A stretch of 64,000 bases of DNA from CAVUCH01 sp963697705 (GTDB taxonomy: Bacteria > Acidobacteriota > Vicinamibacteria > Vicinamibacterales > JAENWD01): contig CAVOPA010000008.1 of NCBI GenBank assembly GCA_963697705.1, positions 1 to 64,000 of the forward strand, read 5' to 3'. Both the position numbers and the translations under genes were made by a program. Below, piece by piece: positions 37,564-45,329 of the stretch. Each line of letters begins with the position of its first letter. The first letter of the stretch is position 1. The notes below the pieces were generated by a model. The model was not told the DNA's origin. It saw nothing but the letters and a program-made list of their open reading frames with translations, and did not search any database.

Positions 37564-37662
37564 CTACCGGTGCCAGGGTCTGAGGTACGCCTGGACGTTA
37601 CCGCTCAGGTAAGAGCAGAACAGGAACATGGCGACGAATAGCGCTACGGTGATCGCCTGCAT
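37564..37662 (-). CDS. Small membrane peptide, 32 residues
   Basis: The ATG at 37662 follows a strong ribosome site (GGAGGGG, 5 bases before). The peptide is MQAITVALFVAMFLFCSYLS followed by GNVQAYLRPWHR: a single membrane helix with one Cys and a short polar end. A sigma-54-like promoter lies about 46-57 nt upstream. It is the first gene of a short operon with the 34-residue peptide and the alkaline-phosphatase-fold protein. No family recognised; probably an accessory subunit. Confidence 0.6.
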   Translation of the reverse strand: MQAITVALFVAMFLFCSYLSGNVQAYLRPWHR

Positions 37663-37718
37663 CGAAACCCCTCCAGAATGGTTAACAAACAGCTGACACT
37701 CCGCTGCGGCGGCCACCA

Positions 37719-37734
37719 TGCAAACCTTTGGCCG
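37719..37734 (-). promoter_or_regulatory. Candidate sigma-54 promoter of the small-peptide operon
   Basis: On the minus strand CGGCCAAAGGTTTGCA has GG-N10-GC spacing and a perfect -12 half (TTTGCA); the -24 half is CGGCC instead of TGGCAC. A 13-bp palindrome, CGTTGGTCCAACG, lies 20 bp upstream (37754-37766) and may be an activator site. The first gene starts at 37662. Confidence 0.55.
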
Positions 37735-37832
37735 ATCTGTGTGAAGCGGCTGCCGTTGGTCCAACGCTTGAACATTCCGTGATCGCCGAGAGAATGTCGC
37801 CCCTGAGCCGGGGTACCTGAACGTCACGCCAG

Positions 37833-39416
37833 CTACTTACGGCTGATGCCGCACTCCTTGATTTTGTTCAACAGCGTCTTGTAACTCACACCGAGCTGCA
37901 CGGCCGCCTTTCGACGGTTCCAGTGCACGCGGTGTAGTGCCTCTTCGATCGCGGCGCGCTCCGCCTTTACCGCTGCGTGCTTCGCGACTTCCGCCAAGGG
38001 CATCGGCTTCTCGGGTACGGCGGGCGGAGCAGGCTCATCGAGCACCGCAACTCCTGAGCTCGTCGAGGCGGATATCGGGACGCCCCCGACGCCGAAGACA
38101 TACGGCGGCGCGCTCATCGGCACGCCGTACCCGACCGGCAGGGGGGCCGGGGCAGGGGGCGCAATGGCAGGGGCAGGTGAGGGCTCCGGGGACGGTGCGG
38201 CTGCCGGCGCGCCGGGCGCCTGCGCTAGGGGCTGCCGCGGCCCACGCGCCAGCTCCTGCACAACCAGCGATTCGTCCTGGAGCACGACGACGCGCTTGAT
38301 CATGTTCTCGAGCTCGCGCACGTTACCGGGCCAGTCGTAGTGGTGGAACTGCTGGCGCAGCGGCTCGGAGATCGCCCGCGTCGGTCGGTTGTACCGGCGC
38401 GCATACCGCGCGATGAAGAATTCCGTCAGCGGATCGATTTCGTCGCGGCGCTCGCGGAGCGGCGGCACATAGACGTCGATGACCTTGAGTCGGTAGTAGA
38501 GATCCTCGCGAAAGTCGCCCTTCAGCATCATGGCCTCGAGGTCACGATTGGTGGCCGCCACGACGCGCACGTCGACCGTCACGCGCTTGTTGCTCCCCAG
38601 CTTCGTGAACTCCGCGTCCTGCAGCACGTGCAGCAACTTGGCTTGGAGTGCCGGCTTCATCTCCGCGATCTCGTCCATGAAGATAGTGCCGCCGTCCGCC
38701 TGCTCGAACTTGCCGATGCGCGTTGTGGCTGCCCCGGTGAAGGCACCCTTCTCATGTCCGAACAGCTCCGACTCCAGAAGGTCGGCTGGCAGCGCGGCGC
38801 AATTCACCTTGACAAACGAGCGCTGGCGCCGTGACGAGTTTTGATGCACCGCGCGCGCGACGAGCTCCTTGCCTACACCGCTCTCCCCCCGGATCAACAC
38901 GGTGACGTCGCTGTCGGCCACCTGCTCGACGAGCCGGGTGATTGCCACCATCCGCTCGCTGCGGCCCCACACCGCCCGATCCTGATCATCGCTCAACTGC
39001 TGGCGCAGCTCGTTCAATTCAAACACAAGCCGGCTCTTCTCGATGGCGCTCTTGATCGCCGCCTCGAGCGCGACCTCACCAAGGCCCTCGGGGTCGTCGG
39101 GCTTGATCACGTAGTTCGCGGCGCCAAGCTGCACGGCTTCGACGATCGTCGAGGCACGCTCACGGCCCGAGAGCATGATCGCCTGCAGCTCCGGGCGTGC
39201 CGCCTTGAGGTTGCGGAGTGTCTCGAGGCCGTCCATGCCCGGCATCATCACGTCGAGCAGCACGATGTCCGGCGGATCGCCCTGTCGGATGGCCGCCAGC
39301 ATCTCGTCCCCGCGCGAGTAGGCCCGGGTCTCGTACCCGCGCAGAGAGAGAAACGTCCGGAGGTAGGACGAGAACGCCGAGTCGTCGTCCACGATTGCGA
39401 CCAGTGGTTTCTTCAC
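37833..39416 (-). CDS. prsR: PrsR-like sigma-54-dependent response regulator
   Basis: The start is a GTG at 39416 overlapping the kinase stop (GTGA). 527 residues: receiver domain with LVAIVDDDSAFSSYLRTF, phosphoacceptor Asp in IVLLDVMMPGMDGLETL and Lys in YVIKPDDPEG; AAA+ domain with Walker A IRGESGVGKELVARA, the canonical GAFTGA loop (HEKGAFTGAATTR), Walker B GGTIFMDEIAEM and YDWPGNVRELENM; then a long Pro/Ala-rich linker of about 80 residues and a Fis-type helix-turn-helix (HWNRRKAAVQLGVSYKTLLN). Relatives activate sigma-54 promoters of PEP-CTERM protein and EPS genes when phosphorylated by PrsK. The adjacent kinase is its likely partner. It is clearly paralogous to the regulator at 33909-35423. 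Confidence 0.87.
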   Translation of the reverse strand: MKKPLVAIVDDDSAFSSYLRTFLSLRGYETRAYSRGDEMLAAIRQGDPPDIVLLDVMMPGMDGLETLRNLKAARPELQAIMLSGRERASTIVEAVQLGAANYVIKPDDPEGLGEVALEAAIKSAIEKSRLVFELNELRQQLSDDQDRAVWGRSERMVAITRLVEQVADSDVTVLIRGESGVGKELVARAVHQNSSRRQRSFVKVNCAALPADLLESELFGHEKGAFTGAATTRIGKFEQADGGTIFMDEIAEMKPALQAKLLHVLQDAEFTKLGSNKRVTVDVRVVAATNRDLEAMMLKGDFREDLYYRLKVIDVYVPPLRERRDEIDPLTEFFIARYARRYNRPTRAISEPLRQQFHHYDWPGNVRELENMIKRVVVLQDESLVVQELARGPRQPLAQAPGAPAAAPSPEPSPAPAIAPPAPAPLPVGYGVPMSAPPYVFGVGGVPISASTSSGVAVLDEPAPPAVPEKPMPLAEVAKHAAVKAERAAIEEALHRVHWNRRKAAVQLGVSYKTLLNKIKECGISRK

Positions 39417-40112
39417 GAGAGAGACTCCTTGACGGGCAGCAGGATGGTGACGACCCCGAGACGCCTCTCCTGTTCGGTGGACCAGACCCGGCCGCCCGCG
39501 TGCTCTATGACACGACGGGCGATCGGCAGGCCCAGGCCGATGCCGCCGGGGTATTCGTTGAAGGGCGCATCGGGGCCGCCGTTGTTCCCACCCTGAAGGA
39601 TGCCCTCGCGGCCGACCGCGATGGCGACAAAGGGGCGATCCGTCGTACAGCTGGCTCGCCACGTCCACGGCCACACGCGCCGCCCCGCCCTGCTCGCGAA
39701 CGACTGCCCTGATCACAGCAGCGAGCGCGGAGGGCAGCAGCCTGCGGTCCCCTTCGACTGTCAGCCGGTCCGGCTGTCCCGTTCGTGCCACCGGAGCCGC
39801 GCCATCATCCCCCACATCGAGCCTCTCGGTGGCTTCGTCGAGCAGCCCGCTCAGCGAGATCTCGTCACGCGCGAGCGGCGGCGTGTCGGGATTCACGAGT
39901 TCCGCCAGGGTGCTCAACTCCTTCAGCAGGCGGCTGAGTCGACCGCATTGCTGTTCGATGTCCAGAAGCACTTTCCGCTGCCGTTCGGATACTGGCCCAA
40001 GCTGTTCGTTGACGAGCATCTTCGTGTACCCGACCACGACGGTGACGGGTGTGCGGAACTCGTGAACGGCCAGCGAGAGCAGCTCGGCCTGCTCATGCTC
40101 GCGGGTAGTCAT
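39413..40112 (-). CDS. prsK: PrsK-like histidine kinase, short soluble form (frameshifted)
   Basis: About 233 residues from the ATG at 40112. The dimerisation/phosphoacceptor domain has LSLAVHEFRTPVTVVVGYTK with the active His. After a frame break near 39640 the ATP domain ends with GGIGLGLPIARRVIEHAGG (G2 box) and VVTILLPVKESLS. The region that should hold the N-box reads DRRLLPSALAAVIRAVV and lacks the Asn, and no DxGxG box is visible. There is no membrane or sensor domain, unlike typical PrsK, so it must sense a cytosolic signal or a partner. It is translationally coupled to the response regulator. Gene symbol rests on neighbourhood more than on full-length similarity. Confidence 0.72.
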
Positions 40113-40200
40113 GACCGCACCGTTGCCCGGACCTGACGGCAGGTTTCCACCGTGTCGGCAAAAAAAGGAAAACAAATTCCATCTTTGGGGAGGCGCATGG

Positions 40201-40216
40201 TGGCATTCCAATTGTA
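40201..40216 (+). promoter_or_regulatory. Candidate sigma-54 promoter of the mini PEP-CTERM-like gene
   Basis: TGGCATTCCAATTGTA matches the -24 half well (TGGCA) and has TTGT where TTGC is expected, with correct spacing. The start codon is about 100 bp downstream. It lies in the 200-bp divergent gap next to the PrsK/PrsR genes. Confidence 0.4.
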
Positions 40217-40314
40217 GGGATTCCGCGTCGGCCCGGGCATCGGGTTGTGGTGACGGGCGCTGGTCCGGTTGCGATTCGACGGCGTTGTTCAACGAGGATA
40301 GGGACGACCGATTC

Positions 40315-40563
40315 ATGCGACTAAGACTCTTGAGTCTGCTTCTGGCTGCGTTGGTGGCCATAACCCTGGCGGTCCCGTCATGGGCGGCGCTGACGTCCGA
40401 ACGAGCGCAGGGTCACGGCAACTTTATCGCCACCACGCTGTTGGCGAACCGAGCCCGGACGATGAGTCCTCTCGCGGAAGCAGCAACCCTGGCCGTGACG
40501 GGCGGCCTGCTTCTCGCCCTGGCCGCCGCGGTCCGCAGGGATACTCAAACTGCGGAAGCCTGA
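40315..40563 (+). CDS. Small secreted protein with PEP-CTERM-like tail (AEA variant)
   Basis: 82 residues starting MRLRLLSLLLAALVAITLAV, a signal peptide cleaved near PSWA. A short polar middle (LTSERAQGHGNFIATTLLAN) is followed by LAEAATLAVTGGLLLALAAA and a basic VRRDTQTAEA. The tail has the PEP-CTERM layout (motif, hydrophobic helix, Arg cluster), but AEA replaces PEP. It is divergent from the PrsK/PrsR genes and has a sigma-54-like element upstream, as do PEP-CTERM genes controlled by PrsR. Its last 19 bases overlap the end of the convergent GT2 gene. It may be a tiny exosortase-like substrate or a membrane peptide of the EPS system; no other family recognised. Confidence 0.65.
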   Translation: MRLRLLSLLLAALVAITLAVPSWAALTSERAQGHGNFIATTLLANRARTMSPLAEAATLAVTGGLLLALAAAVRRDTQTAEA

Positions 40564-41597
40564 CGTTCGCGGGGCTCTTTCGACTTCGCTTCTCCCCAAA
40601 CTGCCGACGGCACCCGGCACGCGCTCTGATCCGTGTCTGAGGAGGAAGGCGGTTCGCCCGGCCGGGCAGCGGCCACCCGGGTGGACCGGCCTCGCGGTCG
40701 TTCGACCCTGTGCAGCAGCGTGCCGGCCAGACGAGCTGCCATCCCTCGCGGGTAATGCCGGGCCAGCACGGCGACGTCGGCGCCGACCTGGATCCAGCGG
40801 CGCGGATTGCCGGCCTGCTGAACGACCTGTTCGATCAGCTGCTCGCCGTAGTAGGCCTGCCAGGAACGGCGGCCCTGCTGATAAGCACGCCAGTACGCAC
40901 GCCGCTTTGCGACATACGGCCGCTGGGCACGTAGCACTTCCATGGTCGAGGTCAGCATCAGCGCGGCATTGCGCGACATGCTGGCGCTGTGCAGTCGATA
41001 GTCAGCGACCGTGGCGGAGTGGCCCGAGATCGGGAACGCGCGCGCAATTCTCAGGTACAGCTCGTAATCGGCCGACGCGTCCACCGCCGGGTTGAACCGC
41101 ATCAGCGGTGCGCAGATCGACCGGCGGAACATTGCAACGGCAGGCGTCCAGATGAAGTTGTTCCGCAGCAGCGCCTCGTAAGCGTCACCGACCATGGGCG
41201 GCGGCGGTATCGTCGGCAGGTGCCTGCCGTGCGCGTCTATTCGAACGCAATGCCCCCAGACCATGGCGCATCGACGATGCTCGTTGAGCTCGCGGACGCC
41301 AATCTCGATCGCGGTGCGCCACAATCTATCGTCGGCGTCAAGAAAGACCAGGTAGTCGCAACGCGTATGCCTGAGCCCCGTGTTCCTCGCCGAAGCGAGC
41401 CCCCTGTTGGACTGCCGGATGCATCGAACCGTCGGAAACTTTCGGGCGACGGTGGGCGTTTCGTCCGTCGAGCCGTCGTCTACAACGACAACCTCATCAG
41501 GCGGTCGGGTCTGACTGAAGACACTCTCGAGCGCTTCGGTGAGGAAATGTCCCTGATTGAAACAGGGTATGACGACGGACACCGTGGGGGAGTTCAT
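40545..41597 (-). CDS. Glycosyltransferase family 2
   Basis: The ATG at 41597 gives MNSPTVSVVIPCFNQGHFLT; a longer start exists but adds non-conserved residues. The GT-A core has DEVVVVDDGSTDETPTVA, QSNRGLASARNTGLRHTR, YLVFLDADDRLWRTAIEIG and a FNPAVDASADYELYLRIA acidic region. About 350 residues; the last 50 are basic and low-complexity and may be unstructured. It stands alone on the minus strand between the mini PEP-CTERM-like gene and msrP. Probably adds a sugar to a surface glycan; specificity unknown. Confidence 0.83.
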   Translation of the reverse strand: MNSPTVSVVIPCFNQGHFLTEALESVFSQTRPPDEVVVVDDGSTDETPTVARKFPTVRCIRQSNRGLASARNTGLRHTRCDYLVFLDADDRLWRTAIEIGVRELNEHRRCAMVWGHCVRIDAHGRHLPTIPPPPMVGDAYEALLRNNFIWTPAVAMFRRSICAPLMRFNPAVDASADYELYLRIARAFPISGHSATVADYRLHSASMSRNAALMLTSTMEVLRAQRPYVAKRRAYWRAYQQGRRSWQAYYGEQLIEQVVQQAGNPRRWIQVGADVAVLARHYPRGMAARLAGTLLHRVERPRGRSTRVAAARPGEPPSSSDTDQSACRVPSAVWGEAKSKEPRERQASAV

Positions 41598-41905
41598 CAG
41601 GTTGGCCAAAGCTGGCTGATCGGCAAAGTGTGTAGTGCAAGACACATTCCTGAGCCACCGGTGGCGGAATCGACCATTTTTCACGGGATTCAGTCGTATG
41701 CACGTCCGGATTTAGACACAGCGGGAAGACGATCTATACGAAACTCTTGAGCCTGAGCTGAGTGCAGCCGGGCGCTGGTGGCGTGCCAGCGCAGCCGGCG
41801 GGATTACCTGAGGTTTGGAGGCGCCGCTGCGAAGGCCAGGGGCAGATCAGGCTCGCCTGGCTCCCCGCGCGAAACCTCGGATCCCGTTTCGTCATCTTAT
41901 CTGCC
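41598..41905. other. Divergent intergenic region
   Basis: About 308 bp between the GT2 gene (minus) and msrP (plus), expected to hold both promoters. I find no sigma-54 element with correct spacing and no clear -35/-10 pair. No protein-like frame. Confidence 0.4.
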
Positions 41906-42859
41906 ATGCTGCTCAAACCCGCAGAGGACCTCCGTTGGACCGACGTTACCCCCAAGCAGCTGTATCTCCGGCGCCGGGAGTTCATCCAAGCTGCGAGTAT
42001 GGCGCTGACGGGCGGGATCGCGGCGGTCGTCGCCCCGACCGAGGCCCGTGCACAGGGGAAGGGCGCCAAGCTGCCCAACGTGAAAAAGAGCGGGTGGGGC
42101 CAGGGGGAGACGCTGACGCCCTACGAGGCGGTGACGACCTACAACAACTTTTACGAGCTGGGCACCGACAAGGACGACCCGTCCCACAACGCTGCCTTGC
42201 TCAAGCCGCAACCGTGGACCGTGTCGATCGAGGGGCAGGTCTCGAAGGCGGGAAAGTACGCCTTCGACGATCTCGTCAAGCCGTATCAGCTGGAAGAGCG
42301 CATCTATCGCCTTCGCTGCGTCGAGGGCTGGTCGATGGTGATCCCCTGGATCGGTTTTCCGCTGCGCGACCTGCTCGCGCAGGTGCAGCCGACAGAAAAG
42401 GCGAAGTTCGTCGAGTTCACCACGCGCTTCGCGCCAACGATGTTCCCGGGGCAGCAGCGTCCGGTGCTGGAGTGGCCGTACACGGAAGGGCTCCGGCTCG
42501 ACGAAGCCATGAACCCGCTGACGCTGCTCGCGGTGGGCCTCTACGGCGAGGTCCTGCCAAACCAGAATGGCGCGCCCATCCGGCTGGTGGTGCCCTGGAA
42601 ATACGGTTTCAAGAGCATCAAGTCGATCGTGAAAATCCGCCTGGTCGAGAGGCAGCCCAAAACGGCGTGGGAGCAGTCACAGCCCGACGAATACGGGTTC
42701 TACTCGAACGTGAACCCTGAGGTCGACCACCCACGCTGGAGCCAGGCCCGCGAACGCCGGATCGGCGAGTTCCTGAAGCGCCCCACGTTGAAATTCAACG
42801 GGTACGGCGACCAGGTGGCGTCCATGTACGCGGGGATGGATCTCAAGAAGAATTATTGA
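41906..42859 (+). CDS. msrP: MsrP, periplasmic methionine sulfoxide reductase catalytic subunit
   Basis: 317 residues. A Tat signal is present at residues 13-45 (YLRRREFIQAASMALTGG, ending EARAQ). The oxidoreductase molybdopterin domain has WTVSIEGQVSKAGKYAF, EERIYRLRCVEGWSMVIPW with the molybdenum-ligating Cys, GLYGEVLPNQNGAPIRLVVP and WKYGFKSIKSIVKI, all typical of YedY/MsrP. The enzyme carries Mo-molybdopterin and reduces methionine sulfoxide in periplasmic proteins using electrons from the quinone pool through MsrQ. msrQ follows 195 bp downstream. Full length, frame intact. Confidence 0.93.
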   Translation: MLLKPAEDLRWTDVTPKQLYLRRREFIQAASMALTGGIAAVVAPTEARAQGKGAKLPNVKKSGWGQGETLTPYEAVTTYNNFYELGTDKDDPSHNAALLKPQPWTVSIEGQVSKAGKYAFDDLVKPYQLEERIYRLRCVEGWSMVIPWIGFPLRDLLAQVQPTEKAKFVEFTTRFAPTMFPGQQRPVLEWPYTEGLRLDEAMNPLTLLAVGLYGEVLPNQNGAPIRLVVPWKYGFKSIKSIVKIRLVERQPKTAWEQSQPDEYGFYSNVNPEVDHPRWSQARERRIGEFLKRPTLKFNGYGDQVASMYAGMDLKKNY

Positions 42860-42867
42860 CGCCACTT

Positions 42868-43045
42868 GTCAGTTTCCAGTTCCGCGTATTCAGTTCTGAG
42901 TTCTCACGTCAGCCCTTACGCTTGCCGGCCGGCGGCTGCCGTTCCACGTTGAGGCCTTCGTTCGTTGCGAAGGGCGAGTCTCCGCCGAGCCCCTGGTGTC
43001 GTCACCGCGTTGAGAACCGAACAGTGCGAACTGAAAACGACTGAA
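42868..43045. repeat. Imperfect inverted repeat element between msrP and msrQ
   Basis: A CAGTTTCCAGTTCC/CAGTTCTGAGTTCTC-rich arm at about 42868-42905 is mirrored by GAGAACCGAACAGTGCG and AACTGAAAACGACTGA at about 43009-43045. The arms are imperfectly complementary over roughly 36 bases and enclose about 100 bp that holds a small hairpin (CCTTCG...CGAAGG). This looks like a short non-coding mobile or palindromic element (MITE or REP-like). No gene is inside. Confidence 0.45.
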
Positions 43046-43054
43046 TCCATCCCC

Positions 43055-43684
43055 ATGCGCCTCAGACGCTTTCTCCAGAAGGCCCCTCTTTTCCTCGCGT
43101 GTCTCGCGCCCCTGGCGTGGCTCGCCTGGGCGGGGTTTGCCGGCCGTCTGGGCGCGAACCCGATCAGCGAGGTCACCAAAGAGACCGGCACGTGGACGCT
43201 TCGCTTCGTGGTGCTGACGCTCGCGATCACGCCCGTGCGCAAGCTGACTGGCTGGAACCTGCTCGTCCGGTACCGCCGCATGCTGGGCCTGTTCGCGTTC
43301 TTCTACGGCTCGCTGCACTTCCTGACCTACGTCTGGCTCGATCAGTTCTTCGACGCGGCCTCAATCACCAAGGACGTCGTCAAGCGGCCCTTCATCACCG
43401 TGGGGTTCGCGGCGTTCCTCCTGATGCTGCCGCTGGCCCTGACCTCCACCACCGGATGGATTCGCCGGCTCGGGGGGAAGCGCTGGCAAAGGCTGCACCG
43501 CCTGATCTACGTCACCGCCATGCTCGGCGTCGTGCACTACTGGTGGCTGGTGAAGGCCGACATCGCCCGGCCGTTGACGTACGGGGCCATCGTCGCGACG
43601 CTCCTTGCGGCGCGGGTGGCCCTTCGTGTCACGCCGAAGCCAGCGGCACGCGGGGTTCCTGCGCCGACCGCCCGTCGCGCCTGA
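43055..43684 (+). CDS. msrQ: MsrQ, membrane heme subunit of MsrPQ
   Basis: 209 residues, six hydrophobic segments (APLFLACLAPLAWLAWAGF, RFVVLTLAITPV, LGLFAFFYGSLHFLTYVWL, PFITVGFAAFLLMLPLAL, LIYVTAMLGVVHYWWLV, YGAIVATLLAARVAL). His residues in FYGSLHFLTY, WQRLHRLIYV and LGVVHYWW are the heme ligands of the ferric-reductase-like YedZ/MsrQ family. It passes electrons from quinol to MsrP in the periplasm. The start at 43055 is the first Met with a normal YedZ N-terminus. The C-terminal 15 residues are basic and low-complexity. Confidence 0.92.
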   Translation: MRLRRFLQKAPLFLACLAPLAWLAWAGFAGRLGANPISEVTKETGTWTLRFVVLTLAITPVRKLTGWNLLVRYRRMLGLFAFFYGSLHFLTYVWLDQFFDAASITKDVVKRPFITVGFAAFLLMLPLALTSTTGWIRRLGGKRWQRLHRLIYVTAMLGVVHYWWLVKADIARPLTYGAIVATLLAARVALRVTPKPAARGVPAPTARRA

Positions 43685-43748
43685 CCGAGTCCGCACGCCT
43701 GCATGCTGTGAACGTCCGTACATGCGGCACGCTTCAGCCCTCGAGGCG

Positions 43749-45329
43749 TCACCGCGCGCCCGGCCACGCGGGATGCGTGTTCAACTCGACGATCGCCCGC
43801 CAGCGCCGCATGGTGAACAGCGGCCCGCGCGTGACTTCTCGAATGACGTCGTAGTACGCGGCCAGCGCGGGGTCGACGATGCGGTTGCTGCCCGTCAGCA
43901 CCGACTCGAAGTAGCCGTCCGGCACCGCGCGCTCGTAGTGCCCGATGCGCCAACGCCGCTTCGCCGGCAGTCGCGCCAGCAGCGGGTCGCCGAGCCCGAG
44001 CGGGTCGATGAAGTGCCGCCCGCGGCCAAGGACGTACCCGGGCATACCGACCGTGTTCCAGATCACGGTCGTCGGATGCTGCGCGCGAAGGCTCGCGAGC
44101 ACCCAGGCTTCGTGCTCGGGACCTGTCCGGATCCCGTGGCGCGTGACGAGCGCCGTGCGCGCGAAGTAGTAGCTGCGCTCGTCAACGATTCCGCTGGGCG
44201 GCCAGATCAGCTCGATGGGCTGCTCGAAGCCCCGCAGGAGCAGCGGCGGGAGCGGTCCCGGCGCGGAAACACCGAGAGCGAGCACCGCCACGGCAGGCGC
44301 AACCTGCAGGGCGGCGGAGGCGGGCCACTCCGCCCGCATCAGCAGCATGAGGGCGACGACGAAAGGGGCGGTGAGGAAGCGCCCCGACATGAAGTCTCCG
44401 CCGATGCGCACGACGTACACCAGATAGAGCGCGAGGGCGAGCCCGTGGACCCATCCGCGGAGCCTGCCCGACGAGAGCTGCACCGCAATCGCAGTCACGA
44501 TGACCAGCAGCGTCACCGGATCGCGATTCAGCGAGTCGAGCAGGTAGACGAAACCCTGGTGCAGGAGCTCCGGCTGAGGGATGCCGGTGGCGAGCTTTGC
44601 ATACGCGGTGTTCGGAAACGGCACGCCGTAGTAGACGATCGCGAACAGTTCCCACGCTGCCAGCGGCCAGAGCCCGGCGGTGAACCACGGCAGCGTGCGC
44701 CGCCAGCGCGCCAGCGAGCCGAGCGCCAGCGGGCTCGCGAGCACGAGCAGATCCAGCCGCGTCGTCCCGATGAGGGCCAGGATCGTGCCACGCCGGAAAG
44801 CACGCTTTCGGCGATCGGTCGGATGGGCACACGCCGTGAGCAGCCACGCGAGCAGCGCGTGCGAGAGCGCATTCTCGAGGCCGCTCGTCGAGTAGTCGAC
44901 GAACGCGCTCGACGACGTGAGCGCCACCAGCGCGAACACCGAGGGCCAGGTGCGTCCCCGTGCGACCCGCAGGAGCAACACCACGGCGCACCCGGTCAAC
45001 GCCAGAGACAAGCCCAGCGAGCCCAGGTATGGATTCCCCACCAGTGCCGTCGTCGCGAGCAGCAGGAGCATCCAGAGCGGATGCGTGTAGGTCTGCACTC
45101 TTTCCGCGGGGTTCCAGCGGAGGCCATCACCGTGCAACGCGTTGTCCACCGTCCGGAACGTGATGAAGGCATCGTCCGATACCCACGCGGTCCGCAGGAC
45201 GACGGCCGCGAACACGATGCCGAGGGCGATGAGGGCTAGGGACGGTCCGTAGCGGAACAGCCCCGGTCGCGGCGCACCGGGCGCATCCACCGATCCGGCG
45301 ACGTGCGTGGACCCCGGAACGGCACTCAT
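43749..45329 (-). CDS. GT-C membrane glycosyltransferase (AftB-like)
   Basis: 526 residues, about ten membrane segments from residue 28 (LALIALGIVFAAVVLRTAW, MLLLLATTALVGNPYLGSLG, LALALYLVYVVRIGGD and others). The first periplasmic loop has TAWVSDDAFITFRTVDNALH and LRWNPAERVQTYTHPLWMLL, where the DD pair is the catalytic acidic motif of GT-C enzymes; the motif set resembles mycobacterial arabinofuranosyltransferase AftB. A soluble C-terminal domain follows (HFIDPLGLGDPLLARLPAKR). Such enzymes use polyprenyl-phosphate sugars on the periplasmic side. Its start overlaps the upstream paralogue's stop (ATGA). Frame intact. The sugar donor is unknown. Confidence 0.75.
   Translation of the reverse strand: MSAVPGSTHVAGSVDAPGAPRPGLFRYGPSLALIALGIVFAAVVLRTAWVSDDAFITFRTVDNALHGDGLRWNPAERVQTYTHPLWMLLLLATTALVGNPYLGSLGLSLALTGCAVVLLLRVARGRTWPSVFALVALTSSSAFVDYSTSGLENALSHALLAWLLTACAHPTDRRKRAFRRGTILALIGTTRLDLLVLASPLALGSLARWRRTLPWFTAGLWPLAAWELFAIVYYGVPFPNTAYAKLATGIPQPELLHQGFVYLLDSLNRDPVTLLVIVTAIAVQLSSGRLRGWVHGLALALYLVYVVRIGGDFMSGRFLTAPFVVALMLLMRAEWPASAALQVAPAVAVLALGVSAPGPLPPLLLRGFEQPIELIWPPSGIVDERSYYFARTALVTRHGIRTGPEHEAWVLASLRAQHPTTVIWNTVGMPGYVLGRGRHFIDPLGLGDPLLARLPAKRRWRIGHYERAVPDGYFESVLTGSNRIVDPALAAYYDVIREVTRGPLFTMRRWRAIVELNTHPAWPGAR

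Noticed and set aside
37692..37830. Extension of the 32-residue peptide to an 87-residue protein starting at 37827
   Set aside because: The extra N-terminal part is basic and unstructured and covers the promoter region, whereas the inner ATG has an ideal ribosome site.
43605..45239. 544-codon open frame on the plus strand
   Set aside because: Antisense to the intact GT-C gene; its product is Arg/Gln-rich with no domain pattern. Long antisense frames are expected at this G+C content.
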